Shown piece by piece: positions 1 through 7,523 of a stretch of 18,548 bases of DNA. The DNA lies in assembly GCA_001824455.1 (NCBI GenBank), contig MHXL01000048.1:1856-20403 (forward strand), given 5' to 3'. The DNA is from Desulfuromonadaceae bacterium GWB2_53_15. GTDB taxonomy: Bacteria > Desulfobacterota > Desulfuromonadia > Geobacterales > Pseudopelobacteraceae. Position 1 is the stretch's first letter. Each line of letters opens with the position of its first letter. The position numbers were made by a program, and so were the translations under genes. The notes beneath the pieces are model-generated. The model was given only the letters and a program-made list of their open reading frames with translations, had not been told where the DNA came from and ran no database searches.

Positions 1-43
1 GTCTAGAGTAACACCCGGAACTCCTCCGTAAGGGCCGATGAAA

Positions 44-92
44 TGTGGGCAACCGCTGATCCAGACTGCCACAGGGAACAGCGGTTGCCACA
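44..92. repeat. Hairpin / inverted repeat, 11-bp perfect core
   Basis: GGCAACCGCTG at 48-58 is exactly complementary to CAGCGGTTGCC at 79-89, with a 20-base loop. The stem extends outward through TGTG/CACA with a single bulged G. No run of T follows, so this is not a standard intrinsic terminator. It could be the end of an upstream transcription unit, a regulatory site or part of a dispersed repeat. Confidence 0.6.
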
Positions 93-387
93 AGACTGTC
101 CTTTCTTCGCTTGCACACCTCCTCTGTGGGAAGGATATTGATTGAAGCATCAGTTTTTCCTGGTATTCGCCCCCTTGAATAATGTTGTTGCCTGAACTCA
201 CCAAACTTAATCCCAAGCTATCCTGCATTCAACCTTGCAAACATTTCTGGAAAAACCGCCCTATTTCATGAAGCACTTCGACATCTCCCAGGGCACCGGC
301 CTTGCCTATGCTCGACCCAACCGAAAGAAAGCATCCGCATCATTGAATTGAACTTGGATTGGTAACATAAAAAGACCTTGTTCCCCC

Positions 388-415
388 TTGACTTTTTTTA
401 AGGATAATATATATT
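388..415 (+). promoter_or_regulatory. Probable sigma-70 promoter of the efflux operon
   Basis: TTGACT at 388-393 and TATATT at 410-415 are separated by 16 bp, close to the sigma-70 consensus, and lie about 40 bases before the TolC-like start codon. The -10 region overlaps a 7-bp AT-only inverted repeat (408-414 and 423-429, 8-base loop). That repeat could be a repressor operator, but AT-only symmetry arises easily by chance and no regulator gene is in the window. Confidence 0.5.
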
Positions 416-453
416 GTTTTTCATATATAAAATAACTTACCAGGAGTAGCCGC

Positions 454-1800
454 GTGAAACGTGCCTTCGGAGTATTAGCACTGCTTTTTATGTCCGCCGG
501 TTATGCGCAGGCGGCACCGTCCGTCCGGAGTTTTACGCTGAAAGAAGCCATCGGCATGGCCCTGGAGAATAACAACCTGATCAAGGCGGCCGGATTCCGT
601 TCCAAGGCAGCTCAAGAGGGGATAGCCATAACGAGTTCAGGCTATTATCCGCACCTGTTTTTCGAAGAGACCTTTGGCGCATCCAACTCGCCGACTCAAA
701 CCTTCATGATGAAGCTCGATGAGGGGCGCTTCGCCCAGAATGATTTCAACATCAGCAACCTCAACCACCCCGGCACCTGGCATGACTTCAAGACAGCCCT
801 GACAGTGCAACAACCGCTATACTCCCCTGCACTGGCCCCTGCCCGGAATGTGGCCGAAAAAGAGGCTGAAAAAGAGCAGCTGAGCGCCGATGCCGTCAAA
901 CAGGATGTTGCCTTTCAGGTGTTACGACTCTATCTGGATGTCCAGAGGTCCGAAGCTCAGTACAAGGCTGCGGAAAAGGCAGTGAGCGAAGCACAGGAGC
1001 ACAGGCGGCTTGCCGCCGTACGGAGCCAGGCTGGAACCGGACTGCGTTCGGATGAACTCCGGGCGCGGACGCATCTGTCATCCGCCGAACAGCAGCTTAT
1101 CACGGCTCTTAACGACCGGATTCTGACTAAGATGCAGCTGGGCATCACCGTTGGCCTCAAGGATGGCGAAAAAGCCGACATTGCCGAACCATTGACGCGC
1201 CTTGCCAGACCCCCCCAGCCCGATGAACTGACCAGGGCAGCGCTGGAGAACAGAAACGACCTGCGCCGGACCCGGGTCGAGCTGGAGAAAGCCGATGCGT
1301 CGCTCAAGCTGGCCCGAAGCGGTTATCTGCCTGCGATCGATGCCTTTGCATCTTACCAGCTCAACGCCAAGGACGTGCCCTTCGGCGCCGATAACGACGC
1401 CTGGATGACAGGGGTTAACCTCAAATGGAACATATTCGAGGGCTTTCGCACCAACCGCGAGCGTGACCGCGCAACGGCTGAACGCTCCGCAGCCGCCCAG
1501 ATGCTGGAAGGAAAGACCAAGGACATCAGATTCCAGGTACAGGAAAGTTTCTTGCGGCGCGAGGAGATGGGCAAACGTCTGGAAGTAGCCCGGCATGCCC
1601 TGTTGGATGCCGAGGAAACCGTGCGTCTGCTGAGCAGACGCTTTGAAAACTCGCTAGCCACCATGGTTGAGCTGCTCGATGCCCAGACGGCCCTGAATCA
1701 GGCCCGGGCCAACCTGGTGGACACCGAGGCCAATTACGCCCTGGCCGGCGGGCGGGTCTATTATGCCGCCGGGATATTTCTGAAGGAGATGCTGAAATGA
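454..1800 (+). CDS. TolC family outer-membrane efflux channel
   Basis: This 448-residue protein is the outer-membrane duct of a tripartite efflux system. It has a Sec signal peptide at residues 1-20, probably cut after AQA. The mature protein is an alternation of long amphipathic helices rich in Ala, Glu, Arg and Gln (for example around residues 125-215 and 330-430) and short strands, with the two internally repeated OEP halves expected of the TolC family. The length is typical. The GTG start at 454 follows AGGAG at 442-446 with a 7-base spacer. Its stop overlaps the start of the membrane-fusion gene (ATGA), which implies translational coupling and assigns it to the adjacent RND pump. It is presumably trimeric, spanning the outer membrane and periplasm. 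The substrate cannot be read from the sequence. Confidence 0.9.
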   Translation: MKRAFGVLALLFMSAGYAQAAPSVRSFTLKEAIGMALENNNLIKAAGFRSKAAQEGIAITSSGYYPHLFFEETFGASNSPTQTFMMKLDEGRFAQNDFNISNLNHPGTWHDFKTALTVQQPLYSPALAPARNVAEKEAEKEQLSADAVKQDVAFQVLRLYLDVQRSEAQYKAAEKAVSEAQEHRRLAAVRSQAGTGLRSDELRARTHLSSAEQQLITALNDRILTKMQLGITVGLKDGEKADIAEPLTRLARPPQPDELTRAALENRNDLRRTRVELEKADASLKLARSGYLPAIDAFASYQLNAKDVPFGADNDAWMTGVNLKWNIFEGFRTNRERDRATAERSAAAQMLEGKTKDIRFQVQESFLRREEMGKRLEVARHALLDAEETVRLLSRRFENSLATMVELLDAQTALNQARANLVDTEANYALAGGRVYYAAGIFLKEMLK

Positions 1801-2915
1801 GGTCATCCAGATTTTGCATGGCGCTGGGCCTGATGGCAACGCTGTCCGTTGCCGGTTGTTCCGCGAAGCAGCACGAAGCGGGGAAAAAACCGGGCACAGC
1901 GGCAACTGTCGTCAAAGGGACAACAATAGAAACCGTCAAATCCGCCGCCATAGCAGAGACGCTGGAGGTGGTCGGCACGGTTCAGGCGCGGACCAGCGCC
2001 GTAGTTTCAACCCGCATCCCCGGCACCGTCAGCGTGCTGCGTGTGCGCGAAGGAGACCGGGTCAAGAAGGGGCAACTGCTGGCCCAGCTGGATGCGCAGG
2101 AGAACCAGGCCACAGCTGCCGTGGCCTTCGCCGGCATTGACGAGGCCAGACACGGCCTGGATGAGGCGCTTTCCCGTAAAAAACTGGCCGACACCACCTT
2201 TGAGCGCTACCACAGGCTCTTCAACGAGCAGGCCGTAACCCGCCAGGAATTCGACACTAGGCAATCCGAAAAGGAACTGGCCGCCCAAGGCGTTGCCCGG
2301 GCCGAGGCCCGCCTGAAACAGGCCCAGGAGGGATCACGGGCGGCCACGACCATGTCTGACTATACCCGGATCGTCGCCCCCATCTCCGGGATCATCACCA
2401 GCAAACAGGTTGATCTGGGGGCAACCGTCTTCCCGGCCCAGCCACTGATGACCATCGAGGACGAGGGTAGCTACCAGCTGGAACTGGCCGTGCCGGAGTC
2501 ACAGGCAACCAGAATCAAGGCGGGAACAGCGGTCCTGGTCACACTGGACGCCCTGGATGCATCCTTCAGAGCAAATATTGCCGAGATCGTCCCCACTGCC
2601 GACCCTGCCAGCCGCACCTTCCTCGCCAAGATCAAGCTGACCCAAAAAGGGCTTAAATCCGGCATGTTCGGACGAGGCGCGCTGAATCTTGGGACAACGG
2701 TCAATGGTATAACCGTGCCGCAAAAATCCGTCGTCGAACGCGGGGCGCTGACCTCGCTCTGGGTGCTGGATAAAGACAGCATCGCCCGCATGCGCTTGGT
2801 CAAGACCGGCAAAACCGTTGGCGAACGGGTGGAGATCCTCTCCGGCCTGTCGGATGGCGAGAAGGTTGTTGTCGGCGGCGTGGAAAAGGTCAGCGAAGGG
2901 GCGAAGGTGGAATAA
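1797..2915 (+). CDS. RND efflux periplasmic adaptor (membrane-fusion) lipoprotein
   Basis: This is a 372-residue HlyD/AcrA-type adaptor that should bridge the inner-membrane RND pump and the TolC-like channel. The N-terminus is a lipoprotein signal with lipobox VAGC and the lipidated cysteine at residue 21. A biotinyl-lipoyl-like half motif, EGDRVKKGQLLAQLD, occupies residues 85-99. It is followed by an alpha-helical hairpin of about 80 residues (roughly 100-180), the second lipoyl half beginning near YTRIVAPISGIITSKQVDLG, and beta-barrel and membrane-proximal domains to the end. The order is that of the RND adaptor family. The ATG overlaps the upstream stop by four bases, so the two proteins are translationally coupled. 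The gap to the pump gene is filled by an inverted repeat. Confidence 0.9.
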   Translation: MRSSRFCMALGLMATLSVAGCSAKQHEAGKKPGTAATVVKGTTIETVKSAAIAETLEVVGTVQARTSAVVSTRIPGTVSVLRVREGDRVKKGQLLAQLDAQENQATAAVAFAGIDEARHGLDEALSRKKLADTTFERYHRLFNEQAVTRQEFDTRQSEKELAAQGVARAEARLKQAQEGSRAATTMSDYTRIVAPISGIITSKQVDLGATVFPAQPLMTIEDEGSYQLELAVPESQATRIKAGTAVLVTLDALDASFRANIAEIVPTADPASRTFLAKIKLTQKGLKSGMFGRGALNLGTTVNGITVPQKSVVERGALTSLWVLDKDSIARMRLVKTGKTVGERVEILSGLSDGEKVVVGGVEKVSEGAKVE

Positions 2916-2925
2916 CATCAAAATC

Positions 2926-3065
2926 CACCACGGAGACACTGGGCCACAGAGAAAGTCTAAGTATAATACTTGGTTACGGTGTGTTTGATTGCAATTAGTT
3001 TTTACTTGTTGTCCACAGTTATGCGATTTTAAAGTTTTTCTCAGTGCCTCTGTGTCTCTGTGGTG
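2926..3065. repeat. Imperfect inverted-repeat element (family A) between adaptor and pump genes
   Basis: The left arm at 2926-2954 begins CACCACGGAGACAC. The right arm at 3037-3065, reverse-complemented, begins CACCACAGAGACAC. The arms match at 24 of 29 positions and enclose about 80 bases. The motif resembles the 'CACAGAGACACAGAG' type of dispersed intergenic repeat that I have seen in Geobacter-like genomes; this is recollection, not a search. The spacer includes a 13-bp palindrome, AAGTATAATACTT, at 2959-2971, which contains a TATAAT hexamer without an obvious -35. The right arm ends only 15 bases before the pump start codon, so RNA folding could affect pump translation. Confidence 0.75.
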
Positions 3066-3079
3066 AAAGGTTTTTTAAA

Positions 3080-6000
3080 ATGCTGCATCTCGGTTTTGCC
3101 GGCAAAATCGCCCGCGCCTTTATCAACTCAAAACTGACCCCGCTGATCGTAGTGGCCTCGCTCCTGCTCGGTCTTTTCGCCATAAAAATGACCCCGCGTG
3201 AGGAAGAACCACAGATCGTGGTGCCGATGGTTGACATCTATCTGCCCATGCCCGGCTCGTCACCTCTGGAGGTGCAGGAACGGGTGGTCAAACCCTTCGA
3301 AGGGAAGCTGTGGGAGATCAAGGGGGTCGAGTACCTGTATTCCATGAGCCGCCCCGGCATGGGCATCATCACCGTGCGTTTTCTGGTGGGACAGCCGCTG
3401 GAGGAGTCGCTGGTCAAGCTCTACAACAAGGTCATGAGCAACCGCAACGTGCTCCCTCCCGGTGCGGGCGAACCGCTGGTAGTGCCCAAGTCCATTGATG
3501 ATGTGCCGATCCTGGCCCTGACCCTCTGGTCGGAGCGCTATGATCACGGCACCTTGCGAAATGTAGCTCGCGAGGTCTGTGACGAATTGAGAAAGAGCGA
3601 AAATGCCGCCGAAACGGAGATCAAGGGGGGATTCTCCCGACAACTGCGGGTGACCTTGGACGCTCCGCGTCTTGCCGGCTACGGCCTTTCAGTGCTGCAG
3701 GTGGCAGGCGCCCTGCAGAAGGGGAACACATCCCTGCCCTCTGGCAGCTTCTCCAGTGGCAACAAGGAGATGCTGGTGGAGACCGGTGGGTTTCTGGACA
3801 ACACCGAGGCGGTCAAGCGACTCGTGGTAGGGGTATATGGCAGCAAGCCGGTCTACCTGTCAGACGTGGCCCAGGTCGAGGATAACCTCAAAGAACCCAC
3901 TGATTATGTCTTTTTCGGCCTGGGTCCGGGTGCAGACAAAAAGGGGATCTCGGGCAAGGCCAGCCAGGATTACGCGGCAGTCACCATCTCGGTCGCCAAA
4001 CGCAAAGGTGCCAACGCTACCTGGGTAGCCGAGGATCTGGTCAAAAAGGTGGAGTCGCTCAAAGGGAAAATCATCCCCTCCGACGTGCAGGTCACAATCA
4101 CCCGCAATTATGGCGAAACCGCCAAAGAGAAAAACAATGAGCTGCTGTTCCACATGTTCCTGGCAGCCATCTCGGTCACGATTCTGATCGCGCTCTTCAT
4201 GGGGTGGCGCGCCGGGGCGGTAGCTGCCATCGCCATCCCGGTCACCCTGGCCCTGACCATCCTGATCTTCTACCTGATCGGCTACACCCTCAACCGTATC
4301 ACGCTCTTCGCCCTGATCTTCTCGATCGGCATCCTGGTGGACGACGCCATCGTGGTGGTGGAGAATATCCACCGCTACTTTACCACCACCATCATGGAGC
4401 CCCTGGATGCCGCCATCAAGGCCGTTGACGAGATCGGCAACCCCACGGTGCTGGCCACCTTCGCCGTGATCGCCTCGATCCTGCCAATGGGTTTCGTGGG
4501 CGGCCTGATGGGCCCCTACATGCGGCCGATCCCGGTCGGGGCCAGCATGGCCATGCTCTTTTCCATGCTGATCGCCTTCATCGTCACCCCCTACTTCGCC
4601 TTCCGCTTCATGAAGGGTGAATCGCACCACGGTTCGTCAGAAGGGGTTGCCGACTCCAAGCTGACCGTATTTTACCGCAAGTGGATGGGGCGCCTGATCC
4701 ACGAAAAGCGCCTGCGCTACGGTTTCCTGGGCGGAGTGGTGCTCCTGCTGCTTATATCCTGCTCCTTGATCGGTTTTAAGGCTGTTACGGTCAAGATGTT
4801 GCCCTTTGACAACAAGAACGAGCTGCAACTGATCATTGACGCCCCGGACGGCACGCCGCTGGAACAGACCGCCCGCATGACTCGCGAGATGGGTGACGCC
4901 CTGCGTGGCGTGCCGGAGGTAACCGACTTCCAGATGTACATCGGCACCAGCGCCCCCTTTAACTTCAACGGTCTGGTGCGGCACTATTACCTGCGTAAAG
5001 GGGCCAGCCTGGCCGACATCCAGGTCAACCTGCTGCATAAGGAGGAGCGCCAGGATCAATCCCACGACATTGCCAAGCGCATCCGGCCGCTGGTCAAGAC
5101 CATTGCCGACCGGTATGGCGCTCGGGTCAAGGTGGCCGAGATCCCGCCCGGCCCGCCGGTACTGGCGACCCTGGTGGCCGAGGTCTACGGCCCGGATGAC
5201 AACTCCCGCGCCGGCATTGCCGCCAAGGTCAAGGCGATTCTGGCCAAGACAGCCGGTGTGGTGGATGTGGACTGGTACCGCGAGGATAACCAGGCCAAGC
5301 TGACCTTTGCTGTAGACCGGGAAAAGGCAGCCCTCTCCGGCATCGCCGTGGAGGATGTGGCCAGAACCCTGGCCATCGCCCTTCATGGTCAGGATACCGG
5401 CCTGTTGCACCTGCCCAGGGAGAAGGAGCCGGTGGCCATCAACCTGCGCCTGCCCGCAGCCCAGCGCAGTTCTGCCGCTAGCCTGTCTTCAATCCAGGTT
5501 GCCGGGCCTCGGGGGAATGTGCCGCTCTCGCAGCTGGTGCGCGTCAGCACCGCCAACGAGGAGAAGACCCTCTACCGCAAGAACCTTAAGAATGTGGTCT
5601 ACGTGACCGCAGACGTGGCCGGGCAGATTGAGGCACCGGTCTACGCCATCCTGAAGATGCAGGAGGAGATCAGCGCCCTGCCGACCCCTGACGGCCACAA
5701 GATCGAAGTACTGGCATCCCGCCAACCCTGGAGTGAAGAGCACATCGGCATGAAGTGGGATGGCGAATGGCACATCACCTACGAGGTCTTCCGCGATCTC
5801 GGGATTGCTTTTGTCGCGGTGATGGTGCTGATCTATGTTTTGGTAGTGGCCTGGTTCAAGGACTTTACCACCCCCTTGGTGATCATGGCCCCTATCCCGC
5901 TGACCCTGATCGGCATCCTGCCGGGCCACGCCGCTTTTGGGGCCTTCTTTACCGCCACCAGCATGATTGGCTTCATCGCCCTGGCCGGGATTATCGTGCG

Positions 6001-6373
6001 CAACTCGATCATCCTGATCGATTTTGCCGAGATGAAACGCCGCGAAGGGATGGCGCTGGATGAGGCCATCATCGAGGCCGGAGCGGTTCGTTTCCGCCCC
6101 ATGCTCCTGACCGGTGCGGCGGTGGTGGTGGGTAGCTTCGTGATCGTCTTCGATCCGATCTTCCAGGGACTGGCACTGGCCATGATGTTCGGCGAGATCG
6201 CCTCCACAACGCTGTCGCGGGTCACCATTCCGATATTGTATTACATGGTGCAGAACTGGAAGGAACGGCATGATGTGGCATTGGCACTTGCCGATAATTC
6301 TGCAGGGCGGCCGATGTCGGGTGAATGGGAAAATATCGATACGCACGTTGATGATTCTGGCGATGATATTTAA
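3080..6373 (+). CDS. RND efflux pump, AcrB/HAE-like inner-membrane permease
   Basis: This 1097-residue protein is the proton-driven inner-membrane pump of the tripartite system. I choose the ATG at 3080: GAAAGG at 3065-3070 lies 9 bases upstream, and the protein then starts with the usual short amphipathic stretch before TM1 ([16 protein letters not shown]). The reading frame is open to a GTG at 3044, but that lies inside the inverted repeat. The family order is visible: TM1, a large periplasmic loop, TM2-TM6 with the TM4 motif [13 protein letters not shown] (residues 417-429, Asp421 and Asp422 in proton relay), TM7, the second loop, then TM8-TM12. In TM10 the motif reads [14 protein letters not shown], so Arg974 stands where AcrB has the relay lysine. 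The substrate is unknown; the neighbours hint at thiol, sulfur or metal stress. Confidence 0.92.
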   Translation: MLHLGFAGKIARAFINSKLTPLIVVASLLLGLFAIKMTPREEEPQIVVPMVDIYLPMPGSSPLEVQERVVKPFEGKLWEIKGVEYLYSMSRPGMGIITVRFLVGQPLEESLVKLYNKVMSNRNVLPPGAGEPLVVPKSIDDVPILALTLWSERYDHGTLRNVAREVCDELRKSENAAETEIKGGFSRQLRVTLDAPRLAGYGLSVLQVAGALQKGNTSLPSGSFSSGNKEMLVETGGFLDNTEAVKRLVVGVYGSKPVYLSDVAQVEDNLKEPTDYVFFGLGPGADKKGISGKASQDYAAVTISVAKRKGANATWVAEDLVKKVESLKGKIIPSDVQVTITRNYGETAKEKNNELLFHMFLAAISVTILIALFMGWRAGAVAAIAIPVTLALTILIFYLIGYTLNRITLFALIFSIGILVDDAIVVVENIHRYFTTTIMEPLDAAIKAVDEIGNPTVLATFAVIASILPMGFVGGLMGPYMRPIPVGASMAMLFSMLIAFIVTPYFAFRFMKGESHHGSSEGVADSKLTVFYRKWMGRLIHEKRLRYGFLGGVVLLLLISCSLIGFKAVTVKMLPFDNKNELQLIIDAPDGTPLEQTARMTREMGDALRGVPEVTDFQMYIGTSAPFNFNGLVRHYYLRKGASLADIQVNLLHKEERQDQSHDIAKRIRPLVKTIADRYGARVKVAEIPPGPPVLATLVAEVYGPDDNSRAGIAAKVKAILAKTAGVVDVDWYREDNQAKLTFAVDREKAALSGIAVEDVARTLAIALHGQDTGLLHLPREKEPVAINLRLPAAQRSSAASLSSIQVAGPRGNVPLSQLVRVSTANEEKTLYRKNLKNVVYVTADVAGQIEAPVYAILKMQEEISALPTPDGHKIEVLASRQPWSEEHIGMKWDGEWHITYEVFRDLGIAFVAVMVLIYVLVVAWFKDFTTPLVIMAPIPLTLIGILPGHAAFGAFFTATSMIGFIALAGIIVRNSIILIDFAEMKRREGMALDEAIIEAGAVRFRPMLLTGAAVVVGSFVIVFDPIFQGLALAMMFGEIASTTLSRVTIPILYYMVQNWKERHDVALALADNSAGRPMSGEWENIDTHVDDSGDDI

Positions 6374-6391
6374 CAAGTAAAAAAGCATGAG

Positions 6392-6441
6392 CAGGATAAT
6401 CAGGATTTTTCACAAGCAATGCAGTTATCCCGATCATCCTG
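6392..6441. repeat. Imperfect inverted repeat (family B) after the pump gene
   Basis: CAGGATAATCAGGAT at 6392-6406 pairs with ATCCCGATCATCCTG at 6427-6441 with 13 of 15 positions matching. The sequence continues into TTATCCCTGTAAAG on the right. It resembles a second class of dispersed 'AGGATNATCAGGAT' intergenic repeat and is unrelated to the elements at 2926-3065 and 6904-6990. It begins 18 bases after the pump stop codon. It may end or stabilise the efflux message, but there is no adjacent T run. Confidence 0.65.
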
Positions 6442-6508
6442 TTATCCCTGTAAAGAAAGGTCTTATCAATTGTTCTGGTCTAAAAAGTCAAAACCGTCAT
6501 TGGAAGGA

Positions 6509-6898
6509 ATGGAGCTGGCCGAACATTGCCAGCTGGAAGCCGAGGCGCTCTACCGCTCCGGCAAGTATCACTGCGCCGAGGCGGTCATGGAAGCCATTCG
6601 CAGACACTTCTCACCCGAGACGCCAGAGTCGGTGGTTAGCACCGTCTCCGGTTTTGGTGGTGGCTCCGGCGCGGGCTGCATCTGCGGAGCAGTGTCGGGG
6701 GGCACGGTGGCCATTGGCCTGGTATTGAATGACAAAAAGGCAACCACCCATCTGACCAAGGAACTGCACATCTGGTTCAAGGAAAAGTATGGAGTAACCT
6801 GCTGCAAGACCATCCGTGCGAACAACGCAAAGGGTATTTGTCCGCTGCTGACCGGAGAGGTCGCGGGCAAGATCGCGGAAATGCTGTCTAGAAAATAA
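6509..6898 (+). CDS. C_GCAxxG_C_C family cysteine-rich protein
   Basis: A small, probably cytoplasmic protein (129 residues from this start) of the C_GCAxxG_C_C family, whose function is not established; members are suspected to bind metal or take part in redox chemistry. The family pattern is clear: Cys22 in GKYHCAEAV, GCICGAVSGG with Cys57 and Cys59, the pair Cys98-Cys99 in VTCCKTI, and Cys111 in ICPLL. The start is uncertain. The ATG at 6509 opens the conserved part, but GGAAGG at 6502-6507 sits too close. A TTG at 6470 lies 9 bases after AAAGAAAGG (6452-6460). The frame is also open to an ATG at 6419, which falls inside the family B repeat. The gene sits between the pump and a YgaP-like membrane protein and is likely co-transcribed with them. 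Confidence 0.85.
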   Translation: MELAEHCQLEAEALYRSGKYHCAEAVMEAIRRHFSPETPESVVSTVSGFGGGSGAGCICGAVSGGTVAIGLVLNDKKATTHLTKELHIWFKEKYGVTCCKTIRANNAKGICPLLTGEVAGKIAEMLSRK

Positions 6899-6903
6899 AT
6901 ATC

Positions 6904-6990
6904 GTAGGGGCGTATCCTTGTGATCGCCCGCCTTTGACGTAGGTTGCAATATATTATTTAAAAGCGGGCGAATACAAGATTCGCCCCTAC
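6904..6990. repeat. Imperfect inverted-repeat element (family C) before the YgaP-like gene
   Basis: The left arm at 6904-6931 begins GTAGGGGCGTATCCTTG. The right arm at 6964-6990, reverse-complemented, begins GTAGGGGCGAATCTTG. The arms can be aligned over about 27 positions with one indel and a few mismatches, around a 32-base AT-rich centre. The GTAGGGGCGAAT core resembles a widespread dispersed intergenic repeat of mobile, MITE-like character in several bacterial phyla, as far as I recall. It fills nearly the whole gap between the two genes and ends 8 bases before the GGAG ribosome binding site. Confidence 0.75.
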
Positions 6991-7010
6991 AGGAAACAGG
7001 AGAAACACAC

Positions 7011-7235
7011 ATGAAAGAAGAATTCTACATCGAGCGGATTGTCCGCATCGTGGCCGGGTCATTCGTCATCATCTCGCTGCTTCTGGCCCACTTCCACAGC
7101 CCAAACTGGCTCTGGTTCACCGGCTTCGTGGGACTGAACCTGTTCCAGTCCGGTTTTACCCAATTCTGCCCGATGTTCAACATCCTGGAAAAAATGGGGG
7201 TGCCGAGATTTCCTAAAAATTGCTGCGGCAAATAG
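7011..7235 (+). CDS. YgaP-like (DUF2892) inner-membrane protein
   Basis: A 74-residue membrane protein with two predicted hydrophobic helices (about residues 10-27 and 31-48), joined by a short HSPNW turn, and a short cytoplasmic tail containing [13 protein letters not shown]. The [12 protein letters not shown] opening and the [15 protein letters not shown] segment are the signature of the DUF2892/YgaP transmembrane module. In E. coli YgaP this module is fused behind a rhodanese domain and the protein handles persulfide or thiocyanate. Here it stands alone, and a separate exported rhodanese is encoded at 13829-14206. The ATG follows GGAG at 6999-7002 with an 8-base spacer. The tail also ends in a Cys-Cys pair (NCCGK). 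Confidence 0.88.
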   Translation: MKEEFYIERIVRIVAGSFVIISLLLAHFHSPNWLWFTGFVGLNLFQSGFTQFCPMFNILEKMGVPRFPKNCCGK

Positions 7236-7245
7236 TCGGCCAGCC

Positions 7246-7273
7246 CGGCAGGCCCCTGGCCTGCCGAGTTTTT
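7246..7273 (+). terminator. Intrinsic terminator after the YgaP-like gene
   Basis: CGGCAGGCC (7246-7254) and GGCCTGCCG (7258-7266) form a perfect 9-bp GC-rich stem with a CCT loop, followed after AG by five T residues (7269-7273). It begins 11 bases after the stop codon. It marks the end of the efflux transcription unit and the left edge of the accessory insert. Confidence 0.85.
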
Positions 7274-7439
7274 ATACTCCCGCCCACCATACCCGCATGA
7301 GCTGACTACCTCTCTGAGAAAACTCCGGTGTTAGCTGGCTGCGCCAGCACTCACTATTACACTGTTTTGATATCGCAATGATTGTTGGAATCTGCTAAAA
7401 AGTAGTGAACTTCGGCCCACCGGAATGCAGGATTGTTTT

Positions 7440-7455
7440 GCATGGTTTGCCATGC
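7440..7455. promoter_or_regulatory. Short palindrome upstream of the nuclease-STAND gene, possible operator
   Basis: GCATGGTTTGCCATGC is a perfect 6-bp inverted repeat around TTTG, 69 bases before the ATG at 7524. Its size and place fit an operator or a small hairpin in the leader. I see no convincing -35/-10 pair in this gap, and the regulator is unknown. Confidence 0.3.
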
Positions 7456-7523
7456 GGGTAGCGGCAGAGGCAGCGAGGGGATAGAGTAAAAGTATTTCAG
7501 TCGAGGCAAAGGTGTGTAGCAAA

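Larger units (their letters stand above)
1..453. other. Intergenic leader upstream of the efflux operon
   Basis: No convincing gene is visible in this stretch. It holds a hairpin at 44-92 and a promoter-like sequence at 388-415, both listed separately. An open stretch on the plus strand from about 214 to the TGA at 349-351, with an ATG at 268, would encode about 27 residues beginning MKHFDISQGTG. It has GC-rich codon choice but no ribosome binding site and no family I recognise, so it may be a decayed gene end or chance. The upstream neighbour of the efflux operon is outside the window. Confidence 0.6.

Noticed and set aside
3044..3079. GTG at 3044 as the start of the RND pump, adding 12 residues ([12 protein letters not shown])
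   Set aside because: These codons lie in the right arm of the family A inverted repeat, and the ATG at 3080 has a GAAAGG 9 bases upstream and a normal RND N-terminus.
3860..6388. Long minus-strand open frames inside the RND gene (3860-4630, 4637-5410, 5489-6388)
   Set aside because: They are mirror images of a GC-rich coding frame, rich in His, Asp and Gly, without ribosome binding sites or recognisable domains.
7334..7348. GCTGG-CTGCG-CCAGC hairpin
   Set aside because: Only 5 bp of stem with no T tract, and no special position relative to a gene, so it is likely to be chance.
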